NCBI GenBank assembly: GCA_942486035.1
Contig: CALNXK010000017.1
Location: 239,501 to 303,500 of the forward strand
Length of the DNA: 64,000 nt
From: Porites lobata
Lineage: Eukaryota; Cnidaria; Anthozoa; Scleractinia; Poritidae
Direction: 5' to 3'
Shown here piece after piece: positions 31,803 through 43,354 of the stretch. The translations under genes were made by a program, and so were the position numbers. The notes beneath the pieces are model-generated. The model was not told the DNA's origin and made no database searches. It saw nothing but the letters and a program-made list of their open reading frames with translations. Positions within the stretch are counted from its first letter, which is position 1, and the number at the start of each line of letters is the position of its first letter.

Positions 31803-34800
31803 ATGGCGACATTGGAGATCCGCCTGAAGAGAGTAAACAAGATTTATTATGAGGGTGTAAGTATCCGCTACATACAACTGTTGGTAAAGTGTAGGATAGT
31901 TTGCAACATTCTTTAGTGTCCTCAGGATTTTTGTAATAACAATATTTATAATTCAGTTTACGCACTCACACAATGTGAGTGTATACATTGACCCTCTGTT
32001 TACTTAAGTACAACTACAATTTATCTCTCTCCTGTTTAGTATTGAAAGTTGGTCGATGTGAAGAGGTTCTACTGAGAAAGTATAATTTAACCGATCACTG
32101 ATGAAGTTTGTTTACGTACTTAGCGTTTTTATTGTGTAGTATAATTTTAATTTAATGACAAGTCTAGTCTGAAAACCACCTATGGGTCCGGTGATGGCGA
32201 CTTCCTGTATAAAGATTTTAATTGCTATTATTATTATTATTATTTAGGATATTGTTAAAGGTGTGATAGTTGTTCAGAGTCGTGGAGAGCTCACACACAA
32301 TGGAATCACCCTTACCATGGAAGGAGCAGTAAATCTACAGCTCAGTGCTAAAAGTGTTGGAGTCTTTGAAGCATTTTACAACTCACTCAAGCCAATCCAG
32401 CTTGTTAACTACTCTTTGGAGATAGCTAAACCAGGCAAATTATACCATTCACGCTAACTTGTTTTAGCTTTTTACAGTAAAATTTTTACTAACCCTAATG
32501 CTTAGTGGCCCATCACTCAACTTCTTTAAGCTCTAAGTAGACTGTTCACCGTCCCCCATTTTTTCATAATATCGTCGGGATCGAGTGTTTACCAGTTCAG
32601 GTGGGCAGCGGCCATCATATATAAAAAGAGTACTGAGGGGGCTGTCAGGGTTTATATTGGTGGTGGGACAGAGGCAAGCAAAAATAGAGGTACTGTCCTA
32701 ACATCACTGCAGCTTGCATTCATGGAGTGTGTTGTTGCAGCAATGCAGGCACTTGATTGGTTATAGCGAAGCTCCATAAAAATAATGTGTAACTAGGAAG
32801 TTTGATGTTTTAGTCACACAAAACAGTGTTGTAGTTGTGAAAACAACCGCAAGGGAAAGGCAAAAAAGCATGCTGTGTGCAAATTTGCTTTTTGCTAAAA
32901 TATAAATTAGAAGAAAAAGTGTGCTGCACGTGCAATTTGTTTTTTTGCTAATTAGATCTATTAGTCTTGAAGCCATTTTCATTGTCATCTCCTTTTAGCA
33001 TTACACGAATTAATTGTTTTGTTTATAAGTATTATTAACCAGAGCTTTGCTTTTAGATCTGGCTAAATTTATATATTATAGATGTTGATTTGCATTGACA
33101 ATGGTTAGCTTAAAGTTGCCAACACTGCGAAGTCGTTGACAAGTCGTCGTTTCTTTAAAACATTTTCACAATAACTGTATGTCTAACTTTGACTTTTGTG
33201 TTATTTAAATCTTCATCATTTTGGAGAGGGAATTAATTTATTTCCAATTGGTGTCCAGGGTTGTCACCCATTTGCTTAGTATCAGCCAGCTACACTGCTT
33301 GGCAGTTCTTTCCTCTTACTTTGACAACTCAGCCTTCTACTTCAAAACTTTCTGACAACCCTGGGTGTGTAGTTGGGCACTGACTCTACTTGACATTTCA
33401 TGGAGAAGAGATGACATAAACCGTTTGCTAGCAAGTCAATTTTTTTCAATCTGGGGATTTTCTATTACTCTTCATTGGTGATGAAGCGAGTATTCTTGCC
33501 GTTTATACTGGGAAATGTTTCAAGTGTGCATGTTTGCGGATTTTATTTGGGAAAATGTCCTTGTAACTGTATTGTAATCACTGTTTCGAAAGGAGATATT
33601 AATTTTGTAAACATGAGAAATCGAAGCTAAATGTATCTGGCATGTTTTTCATCGTAAGCAGAAGTTTGTTGATTAAGGAATGGTAAAAGACGTGAAATTC
33701 CTGTCACACTCCCCTGAACATGAACTACAGTGATGTGAGAACAGTCCCTCTATTATTTTTGCTTCCCCCCCAAATAGATTTGGCACCCATCCAATATAAT
33801 TGCTCATAAGCGCAAAGTCTTCGATCTTGATGATCTTACAGAAAAGTAGGGGACTGTGCACAGTGTATGTTCTACGACCAGACCTTTGGAAAACTGTTTA
33901 AGTCTCTCAACTACAGCTGTATAAGGATTTAGTATGTAAACACTCAGTGCTCTTGGTGATTCAATCAATTTGATTGGTTTGGTATCTCGGACTATGACAT
34001 TAAGTGGTGAATATAAAGCAAATCAAAATTGCTGTCGTAAACTGGGTGTTTTGCCAAAGTTTCAGAGTAACAACCTTTTTTAAAATACCAGAGTATCCTA
34101 GTGTTGATGATTCTGAAGGTAAGAAAATAGTTCATGGTGTTTGAACAGCGTGATTTATTGTGGAGTGATTTGCTGTAGCTGACTTATTATATCCTTGAAG
34201 CAATGGTTACCACTACAGACCAAAATCAACCCCAGCAACATCAACAAGAGCAGTGGAATTGAGATTCCTGAAGCATGGATGCCTACTATCAGCTAACACA
34301 ATACTACTGCAGAAAATGCAAAGGGTTTCCATCTTTCTAACTGGCTGTAATCTCTATGATATGATATAAAATTTCATAGACTTATTGTATTTTTAATAAA
34401 GTAGTATGTTTTACTGGGATATTTTGTGCATATATTTTCCCTGTGATTATTTTTTTTTCAAGAGGGCCACAAGTTAGAAAAGTGTAAAAAGTTATGACAT
34501 CTCCCTCTTTAAAAAAAGTTGTATTGTTTCGTATATCTCACGGTATTAGGGCTGTGCTGTGTTGTGTTGTATATTTGTATTGTTGTAGAACATGTGTGTG
34601 CGGTACCCTCTTGGGAAGCCATACATTTTATTAATAAGCTTCTAAAGTGCTATTTGATGTAGATTGAAATGACTGTAATGTTTACACCTAATGGCAAGAC
34701 TGAATTGCCTTTTGAGATTCCACTGAAACCAAAGGGAAGCAAGCCACTATATGAGACGTACCATGGAGTGTTTGTCAACATTCAGGTAATCCAGCCCGTA

Positions 34801-37800
34801 AATAGTAGTTAAAGTAATGATCACGTAGCTCAGTTACAGAAGGTGTTCTCCTTTCCACCACCTATACTTTCCTTATATTTTACTGGTTGCAGCTGTTTGT
34901 TTTGTAACCTCCTATAGGGAGAAAAAGAGGTTGTTGAAAAATTCTCAGGGAGTGTGTAATGGGATGAGAGGGGATCATGGGTCACGCGTTGACAGTCCTT
35001 TTTCAGTTCTCGTAGGAGGTTTTCTTAATTTTGTACACTGTGTTTTCTATCTCTAATAATTATTTTTGTGGGTTTTCATGGTACTATGTTTAAGTATCAT
35101 CTCAGGGCTGAGATGAAGAGGCCATTGCTAAACAAGGATCTTCAGAGCCAAGCTGAATTTATTGTAGAGAATAAGGTGAAACTTTACTATGTACTAGTTT
35201 TACTATTGACTTTGGTTTTGTTTTTGCAGCTTAACATTGTTGAGCTCTAAAAATAAGGTTTATTAGTATTGTTGTTGTTATTACTACTTTATTATTATTA
35301 TTATTATTTACTTATTATTCATTTAGCTCTGAGTTCTGGCTGTTCATATGCCAACAAACATTCCATGAGGATGCTAGTACTCAGAAAGCAACAACCTGGC
35401 CATTCGTCGAGTAGCATAGTTCTCTGTAACAATGCAATTCTAATCAGTTTTATCAATATCTTAATCACCAGTCTTACACTCCATTGTCTAATTTTCTTCA
35501 CTTTCAAGAGTCCCTATGACAACTTGTACTAAGTACATTGTATGTCCACTCTTGTCTCTAGATCCTGATATTTTTCAATTTTTTTTTTCAAAATTCTTTG
35601 TTATGTATCCTCTTATCTCCAGGTTAAAGCAATGTGTACAAATACAATTTTTTTTACTAGGTCTTGCTCCATCTATGTGACATGAGAAACACATGAATAT
35701 ATTTCTCTAACTTTGCTCTTATAATTTGCCATAGGCTGCAACTAAGAAAGAGGCATTAAAGGCAGTTGAATTTTCCATTACACCAGAATCTCTTGAAAAT
35801 GTGAAAGAGGTAAGTTGACCTAGATTTCCAAGGCATACATACCCCATTTCTGTCTAGATTTCCATGAAGGTTTTAAAACACCCTAAATTTTCTTTAAAAT
35901 ATAGTAATCACAATGCAATATTCATAAATATTCAAAACTAATAGAAAGGCCCCAAGTACTGCCTGATAGAACATCAGACTTTCCTTTTCATGTGCCTTGT
36001 GTTTCCTTGTGAAACAAAAGGAAAATTAAACATAGATCAAGAGTCATTGTAATTAAGACCTCAATAGACACACCCTTTCAATATATATATATATATATAT
36101 ATTTTTATATAATTTTACCTGGAACATAAGACAACACATATGTAAAACTCACTTTGATAAGATTTATTTTGTCAGATCATTAAATTAATATGTTAACTTG
36201 CCATTTTAATAATTTACAAACTTGAGACTTTGATATCATAAACAGGTTTTGAATTTTTTGCCTTACAAAATGTGCCTCGAAGTGGTGGTGGAAGAAGGGT
36301 TTGGCTTTTCTGTTAACCAAGGAACAGGGACTAGTTTCAGCTGACATTTCCAGTGGGTGCATTGGCACTGGAACTTGGTCTGGTCGTGTGCACCAGTCAA
36401 ATGTGGCAGGGGTTTTAAAAGCCCTTTGCCCAATAATAGCATTTTTATCATAATTTCCAACTCTTTCTCTACTTTTGGAAGAAATATTGGCAACTACACT
36501 GTGTAAGAGCATTTGCTTACCTTAAAAATACATAGCCTACATTTATGCAAATGTTCACATCCAAGTTGTGATAAACTCAGTGTCATTTTGCTCTGCTCTG
36601 CCTTCAATGTTAGTTATTATTCATTCAAATATTTCCTCGATTCTGATTGGCTAAAAGCACACACATAATTTATTATAACCAGTTACTGATGACCAACTTT
36701 GGAAAAATTTTGCGATTAATCGACCGATGATGTCAAAATTGAAGCTTCCTTGCAAGTTATAGCGCCGTTAACCAAGAAGACCTGGGGACAAGGTTGAGTT
36801 GTTTTGGTTGTAAAAACAAAAATGGCGGACATTTAACTCGTTTCAAGAGTAAGAACTAGGCGAAATAATAGCTAAAAACATGGCAAGAACAGCAAGAAGA
36901 CAACTCGAAGGGTGACATCTGCTATTTGGAGAATATTTGCGGAGCTGAGCAACCCTAGACGTGCACTATCAAAGATGAACTTATAACAGCGATGGAGGTA
37001 TAGCATGTTTAAGCTATGTTTTTAAACTAGAAAATTTAATTATTTTGAATGAATAATAAAACAATTATTGAATCATGTATCATATGAATTATTGAATCGT
37101 ATCATATGAAGAATTATGGAGATCTTGGAGGGTTTTATCCGCCTCAGCCTATGGCCTTGACGGATAACACCCTCCTCGTTCTCCATAATTCTTCATAAGA
37201 TACTCAGCCTCATTCATTGATCGTTAAGTAATCTCTCTCCTCCACAGAGGCTCTCACTGGGTATTCAATTAAAGGTATTAAGTAAACAATAGTAGGTGCT
37301 CTAGCAAAAAGGCCTCTGTGGAGGAGGGAATTAAGTACTGTTGTAAAACTCGTTGATTTTGCAGAGAGCAAAGATTCCGAAGTTCTTAGTGAAAGGCAGT
37401 CTGGACTGTGCTCAGTGCAGCATTACTAAACCCTTCACAGGAGAGGTAACACTCACACTTGTACATAATTTTCTGAAATTTTAGTCAAACCAATAATACA
37501 AAAACACTGTGAGTGCAGTGAGCTGAGTGGAGAACAGGGAAGGGGTACACCTCTTACTTTGTACTTACCCTGTTATTTGCCTTTTTTCCCAAATAACAAA
37601 CCTGGCCATGATAGACCAATAGCTATTGTACAATAAGCCTTCAGCACTGTCAAAGAGTGGTTTTATTGCAAACTGACATTTAAATGGGTAGTCAAATATG
37701 TATTGAAAAATTAGGCTATATCATACCAGTCTCAAATAGAATGTCTTAGATGGTTGTCATAACGATCATTAATAGCTGTGTCTACTTATTCTTACAGTTG

Positions 37801-40800
37801 ATCTAGCGATCATGATATTATCATTTCATAATGATTTATTACTTGACATCTGCTGCAGCTGGAAGTTGTACACTCAGACAAACCAATCAAGTCCATTGAG
37901 CTGCAGCTTGTGAGAGTTGAAACCTGTGGTGAGTAAGTGATATTATTTGAAGCAAACAAACAATCCTTAGAACAACAACTGTGCACATAGCCAAATAAAT
38001 GAAGGCATTGCTATATAGTGTGTGGGCCTTTAGTAAAAAACTGTTTAAAACTACAGTATGCATTTACTGAAAGGTTACTAAGTTCAAAATGGCTAAATTA
38101 GAATTTCATGATGTATTTTGAAAACAAGCCAATTTTTTCTGAAAGTATATTTATTGTGTGTCTTCAGTTGGTTTATTTTTTTCTAAAATACTGACACTGA
38201 TTTTTGACAAGTTTATCATTTGTTCCTATTATTTTGGGACATATAACAACAACAACTATAACAAAAAACAAAAAACAAAGAAAAACACAAAAACTGTCTC
38301 ACATGTACACTAGTCATCTTCTCTGTGATCTCTTTTTAGGTTGTGCTGAAGGATATTCAAAGGATGGTTAGTTAACTCTCATGGCAAAATGTTTACCCTG
38401 TTGGAAAGAAATAATAATAATATTGTCTAGCTACGACTGGATACTTTGTAGAGCTCAATAGAAGTATTACCTAAAAACAACTTGCACAATGCTGTGCCTC
38501 TATTTTCCCTGGTTTGAATTTTTGTGCCTAAATTTGTTTCAAACTCATCATGGATCACCATACCAAGAACAAAGGAAAATAACATTTGAACCAAGGATTA
38601 AATTTTAAGAAAATGACTTAAGTGCTATGAAACTCAGATTTTTGCATCAAAGGATCTCATTTATGTCCCTTCGTACATACTTGGATCTTATGACATGGTT
38701 GCATATTTGATTGTGTATTCTAGCCCTCTTGATATAAAGGAGGGAATTAAGTGACTTATTTGACCAGGCCAGTCCATTCTTGTGTCCAGCCAGTTCAATA
38801 ATGGTGATGAAAGACATAAATGATAGTTAATATTATTTCTGATGTTAACTGTGTTTGTATCCTCAGCTACTGAGATTCAAAATATTCAGGTATGAAAATA
38901 TACATTAGAACTTGACAGATCCGAAAAGGCAGGATTGCAAGCATAAAACTTGTAATAATAAACTTGTAACTGCTTTCATTTGAAGTGGGAAAAGTTAAGT
39001 GGGAATTGGATAAAAAGCCACAAAGTTAAGTTCAAAAAATTCCAAGTTGATTCATTGTGTCAGCAACTTGCTCCAAGGTTTAAAACAGCACTTCAGTCTT
39101 ATCAAAGGTTACTTGGTTCCCAATCTCCTTTGCAGCCATTATTAGATTAGTGGAGGAGGAGTGTTACATATGATGACCCTAATAACTGCTGCAAAGGAGA
39201 CTTCTTGGTTCCGCGAGACAAAAAATGAACTCAGGCAGTTATTAAAGCTTTCGTCTGTGTTGATGAAAGTTAAGGTGGCCTGAACCTATTTATATGCACG
39301 TTAGTTATGTTTTTGAATCATGTTTTTCGGCAGGAATGGTTAAACCGATTTCCATGATTTTTGGCAGCCTTAATAAAGAATGGTCGAATTTTAAGAAAAT
39401 GTTTTTTATTTTCTTGTAGGTGTAAAAACGTCTGAGATATCAGCATATGTTTAAAACAGCATTTTTACAAAAAATGTCAGTAATTTCGAAACCCTAAGAC
39501 AGATTTTTTTCCAACTTCAGCAAATAAGCCTCAGAACCCTCATGTTTTATAACTGCAAGTTTGAAATCAATCGTGACCGTAGAACTTGCTGCACAAATAG
39601 CTGGTCAAATTTAACCTTAAAATGCAACGCTAACGAACTGTTCATATTTGTGAAAGCTGACGGATGAATGGAGGGAAACTACCGGCGGACTATCTCCTAT
39701 CTGAAAGGGTACTCTTGCCCAAAGCTTCAGTTGCAAGAAACTGAGTAATCAGAAACATAGGGCGAATACAGTTCACAATACCAGAAGAACAACTCTCTTT
39801 TCGAAACCTATCTTAACAAAGCAAATTATATTATCTATGAAAAACTCTCAAGAGTTTTTAGCGTTGTAGGTTTCTGTTTTCAGGAGAAATAAAGCCACCA
39901 ACTCCAGTACTTCTAACTGTCCAGTTTTCAGCTGCACTGAAAGCCCTTGTACTTGGTAATTTATTCAAGGTTTTAAGACTTGATTCACTCGGGAAGTTTG
40001 CCACTTGGGGATAAAGATGAAGAAAATATGACAATCGTCTTATTCTTTTCATTATCCCCAATGGCAAAATGCCTGTGCGAATGTGACGGCAAATCTTTCA
40101 AACTTAAAAAAAATAAATTACCTAATACAAGGGTTTTTGTGGCAGCTGAAAATAGATTGGTTGCAGTACTGGAGTTGGTGGCTTTATTTTGCCTCAAGAC
40201 GGGAACCTTCAGTGCTAAAAACTGGTAGGAGATTTCCGTAGCTGTTATATCGTGCTTTGTTGAGATTTTTTGCGAAAAGAGAAGGGAAAATACACAGTAA
40301 CTTTGAAAAATAGAAGTTATTTCACCTTTCCCTGCATATTTCAGGATTAAGTTGTTCTTCTTATGTATTGCGAACTGTATTCGCTGTAGTTTTCTGATTA
40401 CTCAATTTCTTGCAACTGAAGCTTTGGGCAAGAATACCCTTGCAGATAGGAGATAGTCCGTCGGCAGTTGTCCTCTATTTGTGTGTCAACTTTCACAAAT
40501 GTGTTAGCGTTGCATTTTAAGGTTAAATTTGACAAGCTATTTGTGCAGCTAGTTCTACGGTCACGATTGACTTCAAACTTGCATATATAAAACTAGAGAG
40601 CTCTGAGGCTTATTTGCTGAAGTTAGAGAAAAATCTGTTTTAGGGTTTTGAAATTATTGACATTTTTTGCAAAAATGCAGTTTTCAACATATGCTGATAT
40701 CTCAAACGTTTTTACACCTATCAGAAAATAAATTTTCTTAAAGTTCTTTTTTAAGGATGCTGAAAATCATAGAAGTCAGTTTAATGGTCTTAAATCATTC

Positions 40801-42154
40801 CTGCTGAAAAACCCAATTCAAAAACATAACCAACGCGAAAATAAATAGGTTCGGACCACCATATAGGTCTTTAACAATGCTGTAACAATCATTTTAGTCC
40901 CTAGGTTTACAACATGTGCAGTATTTCTGTATTTCTTTTTTAGATAGCAGAAGGAGATGTTTGTCGTGGTATAAAGATACCAATCTACATGATATTTCCC
41001 CGCTTATTCACTTGTCCTACCTTAGCCACTGCAAACTTTAAAATTGGTGAGTATAATGCACCTATCAATGTAAACCCCGTGGGGGGGGGGGGAGTGCAGG
41101 CAAGGGGTGGGTATTTGACAAATTTTAAAAGTTTTTGATCAAATTCCCTAGGGTGGGAAACGAAAGGTCAATCAAAAGTGTCAAAAAAGCCCCCACCCCA
41201 GGGGAAAAATCTAAACAAACAATACTATAATACTATATAAAACGAATAAAAGAACATTTCAAAAGTACGTTCTTACTACTTTTATTTAAGGTTAACGTAA
41301 GTTCCGTTAAATTACTCGCTGTAATTAAGTATTTTCTCTCTCCACTAGCATCTCTTATTTTGAACAACATAATCACTCCAGGAAGATTGACCATGCTATT
41401 ATATTAATGAAACGTAAAATGCTTTATAACATCTGCTCAACATGTCGGAACAGGTCGGATCAGTGACCCGTAAAAAATCCTCTGACTTTCATGGTAAAAT
41501 TCGATTTCAATCGAGGTTTACAATCAGATGGGAACTTGAAGATAAAAACTTTCTCAAAATAGACATTGTCTGTTTAGATGACAGTGTAAAGTATCGGATT
41601 ATGGCGATTAAAACAAATGAAAACTTCATACCTTTCTCCAACAGCGTGACTTTCAGAAAGCCTTGAGGGACGGACTTGGTAACCGCTTGTGAATTGATAC
41701 CAGGCTTCTATCTGTCAAAGTCAAATGTCCCGACCCCGGGGTCGCTTCACACGATCAAAAGCCTGACAGGGGGATAGTCTCAGGCATCAAATCCCCTCCC
41801 CTTGCTCGCACTCCCCCCCCACAGGATTTACATTGATAGGTGCATAACTTTTATGAAACAGAGTCATTGTATGTCAAGTGTCAATATGTGGGCACAATGT
41901 TGCCTAATCCCTGTATGACATTTTCCATGACTTTCTTGGTCAATCCATTTCAGTGATGTATCCGAGGCGAATGCACATTGACTGGGTGGAATAATGAAGC
42001 CTAGGGACTAGGCAAGGCACTATGGTTGCTGGGAGGCGAAGCTATGTTGTCTTACTATTTTTGTATTTCAGAGTTTGAGGTGAATGTGGTGATTGTTCTT
42101 CAAGATGATCATCTTATCACAGAAAACTTTCCCATCAAAGTTATTAGGTGCTAG
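31803..42154 (+). CDS. VPS26C: VPS26C (DSCR3), commander/retriever complex subunit
   Basis: VPS26C is the arrestin-fold subunit of retriever (with VPS35L and VPS29), which recycles membrane cargo from endosomes. Exons found: 31803-31856, 32248 to about 32441, 34663-34785, 35095-35175, 35735-35809, 37365-37445, 37859-37928, 38340-38366, 38867-38889, 40944-41046 and 42072-42154. From exon 3 onward all phases join. The protein starts MATLEIRLKRVNKIYYEG and continues through GITLTMEGAVNLQLSAKSVG, YETYHGVFVNIQ, CSITKPFTGE, IELQLVRVETCGCAEGY and PIYMIFPRLFTCPTL to ENFPIKVIRC, about 280-290 residues, the usual size. The junction of exons 2 and 3 is unresolved: exon 2 reads into a stop (32452) with no matching GT donor. 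A poly(A) signal AATAAA lies at 42758. Introns are rich in transposons. It converges on LSM3. Confidence 0.93.
32538..33867. mobile_element. 1.33-kb TAG-ended element in VPS26C intron 2
   Basis: The left end TAGACTGTTCACCGTCCCCC (32538) and the inverse of the right end (TACACTGTGCACAGTCCCCT, ending 33867) are related over about 55 bases, including (G/A)ATCGTCGGGATCGA versus GATCATCAAGATCGA. Flanks AGCTCTAAG and TGTTCTACG match at 6 of 9 bases, as expected of an old 9-bp duplication. The 243-bp element at 59788 has the same termini. No transposase is visible, so it is a longer non-autonomous relative. Confidence 0.65.
35270..35325. repeat. ATT/ACT-type microsatellite
   Basis: GTTGTTGTTATTACTACTTTATTATTATTATTATTATTTA lies in a VPS26C intron. 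It is a simple repeat with interruptions. Confidence 0.8.
36078..36102. repeat. (AT)n microsatellite
   Basis: About eleven AT dinucleotides in VPS26C intron 5. Confidence 0.85.
36610..37200. repeat. Dispersed repeat with terminal hairpin in VPS26C intron 5
   Basis: The left part (36620-36720: ATTCATTCAAATATTTCCTC, GATTCTGATTGGCTAAAAGC, ..CTGATGACCAA) is closely matched in reverse orientation at about 44800-44935 in the LSM3 intron, so it is a multi-copy family. The right part is a hairpin: GAAGAATTATGGAGATCTTG at 37107 pairs with GTTCTCCATAATTCTTC at about 37196, with GGATAACACCCTCC facing GGAGGGTTTTATCC. Class unknown. Confidence 0.65.
37231..37330. mobile_element. 100-bp MITE 34 bases before VPS26C exon 6
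   Basis: TCTCTCTCCTCCACAGAGGC on the left pairs with GCCTCTGTGGAGGAGGGAA on the right. TTAAGTA flanks both sides (37224-37230, 37331-37337). The element ends very close to the acceptor of exon 6 (37365), within the region where a branch point and pyrimidine tract must lie. Confidence 0.7.
39274..40861. repeat. 1.6-kb full-length foldback in VPS26C intron 9
   Basis: The sequence from GGTGGCCTGAACCTATTTAT (39274) inward is matched by the reverse complement of the sequence ending GGTTCGGACCACC (40860) along almost its whole length. Examples are ATATCAGCATATGTT, TCAGCAAATAAGCCTCAGA, CAATCGTGACCGTAGAACT, GGACTATCTCCTATCTG and GCCACCAACTCCAGTAC. The arms meet near 40000-40060. Similarity looks roughly 85-90 percent by eye. 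No transposase is present. In the VPS26C pre-mRNA it would form a stem of about 750 bp. Confidence 0.85.
41054..41847. mobile_element. 788-bp element with TAA duplication (PIF/Harbinger-like)
   Basis: TGCACCTATCAATGTAAACC at 41057 and GGATTTACATTGATAGGTGCA ending 41844 form inverted termini followed by G-rich arms. TAA abuts both ends (41054-41056, 41845-41847). A second element with TGCACTTATCAATTGAAACC termini and TAA on both sides lies at 47889. TAA duplications and GC-rich termini fit PIF/Harbinger MITEs (inference). It begins 10 bases after the exon 10 donor of VPS26C. Confidence 0.75.
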
Positions 42155-42757
42155 CACAGTAAAAGGAGCAAATTATTTGCCAATCAATAATTATTGGACA
42201 ATTATATTATTATTGAAATCTATTTGTATTGTGTGAAGTAGCGATACCAGTTAGTGACTAAAACAAAGCTATGCTGACCATACTGTTTTAAGTGTTGGCC
42301 CTTATGGTGGTTTGTAGTATGATCAGTGGTTATCAAGAATACAACAAAAAAAATGAAACTCGGGATTCTTAGTAATAATGACATTGCATCATGCGAATGT
42401 TAGTAGGCACACAAAATTTATGTATGTATTTTCTTGAGGTGGTTAAAAGATATCAACTTAATCTTGAGTTATTTTTTGCATGCATGTTGTGTTTTATTAT
42501 TATTATCCTCAGTTTAAGTTTATAACAACAGTTGAAACAAGGAAAATTAGGGATAACATTTTACCACCACATAATACTCAAACAATCTAATTGACCATTA
42601 ATTGTAACAACCATAGAAAAAAAGCATAATGAAATAAATTGTTGATACTACAATCTATCTATGACTAAAATGATTATGGATCATGTTATCTGAAATGGCT
42701 AGTCTTTTTTGGAATGGTTCTATATACATTGAAACCACCTTTTGTATAAATCATTGA

Positions 42758-42763
42758 AATAAA
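42758..42763 (+). promoter_or_regulatory. Probable VPS26C poly(A) signal
   Basis: AATAAA about 600 bases after the stop codon, the first canonical hexamer I noticed downstream. It is followed by TTTCCATTATT. Confidence 0.5.
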
Positions 42764-43037
42764 ATTTCCATTATTACCTTGCCTCATCATGCAGTACTCT
42801 CAGCACACCTTTACAAGGCACATATATCAGGCCCCGGTTGTTCAAACATCAGACAGCATTATCCATTGAATAAATCAATATCCAGTGGATAAGTATTAGG
42901 GAAACCAAAAATGCATTATCCACTGCATAGAGATTTATTTACTGGATAGGGTTAGCCACCTTTTGAACAACTGGGCCCAGTGCTAATAGCAGTTTTAATT
43001 GAAAACTCAACAGCACTTAACTCAATTTCAACAGAGC

Positions 43038-43043
43038 TTTATT
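43038..43043 (-). promoter_or_regulatory. Probable LSM3 poly(A) signal
   Basis: TTTATT on the plus strand (AATAAA on the minus strand) about 310 bases after the LSM3 stop. The two convergent genes would then end about 275 bases apart. Confidence 0.45.
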
Positions 43044-43354
43044 TATATGATTAAATTCCTGAGACAACAGAGCACAAGAAATAAAGCTGTAGTTTGTCTA
43101 CAAGTACATGGCAGAAGTACTAGGAAGTTTTAATAACAAGGACTAAGTACACTGAATGATACTCAATTTCCCTAGACAACATTATTTTAATCAGCACTTT
43201 TTTCCAAACTTGATCTTTCACTAAATTACATTGTATGTCTGTAGAGAAAACACGGAAGAGCAACAAAAAACTATAAAATAAATATTTTTGGAAGGAACTG
43301 CTCCTAGACTGCTTGGTAGGTTTCGTTTCCTAGACTGCCAACTTCTTTCAGTCT

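Noticed and set aside
32338..32460. GC-AG intron donor at CCAG|GCAAAT in VPS26C exon 2
   Set aside because: It would leave phase 1, and joining to the only open acceptor at 34663 then gives an immediate stop codon.
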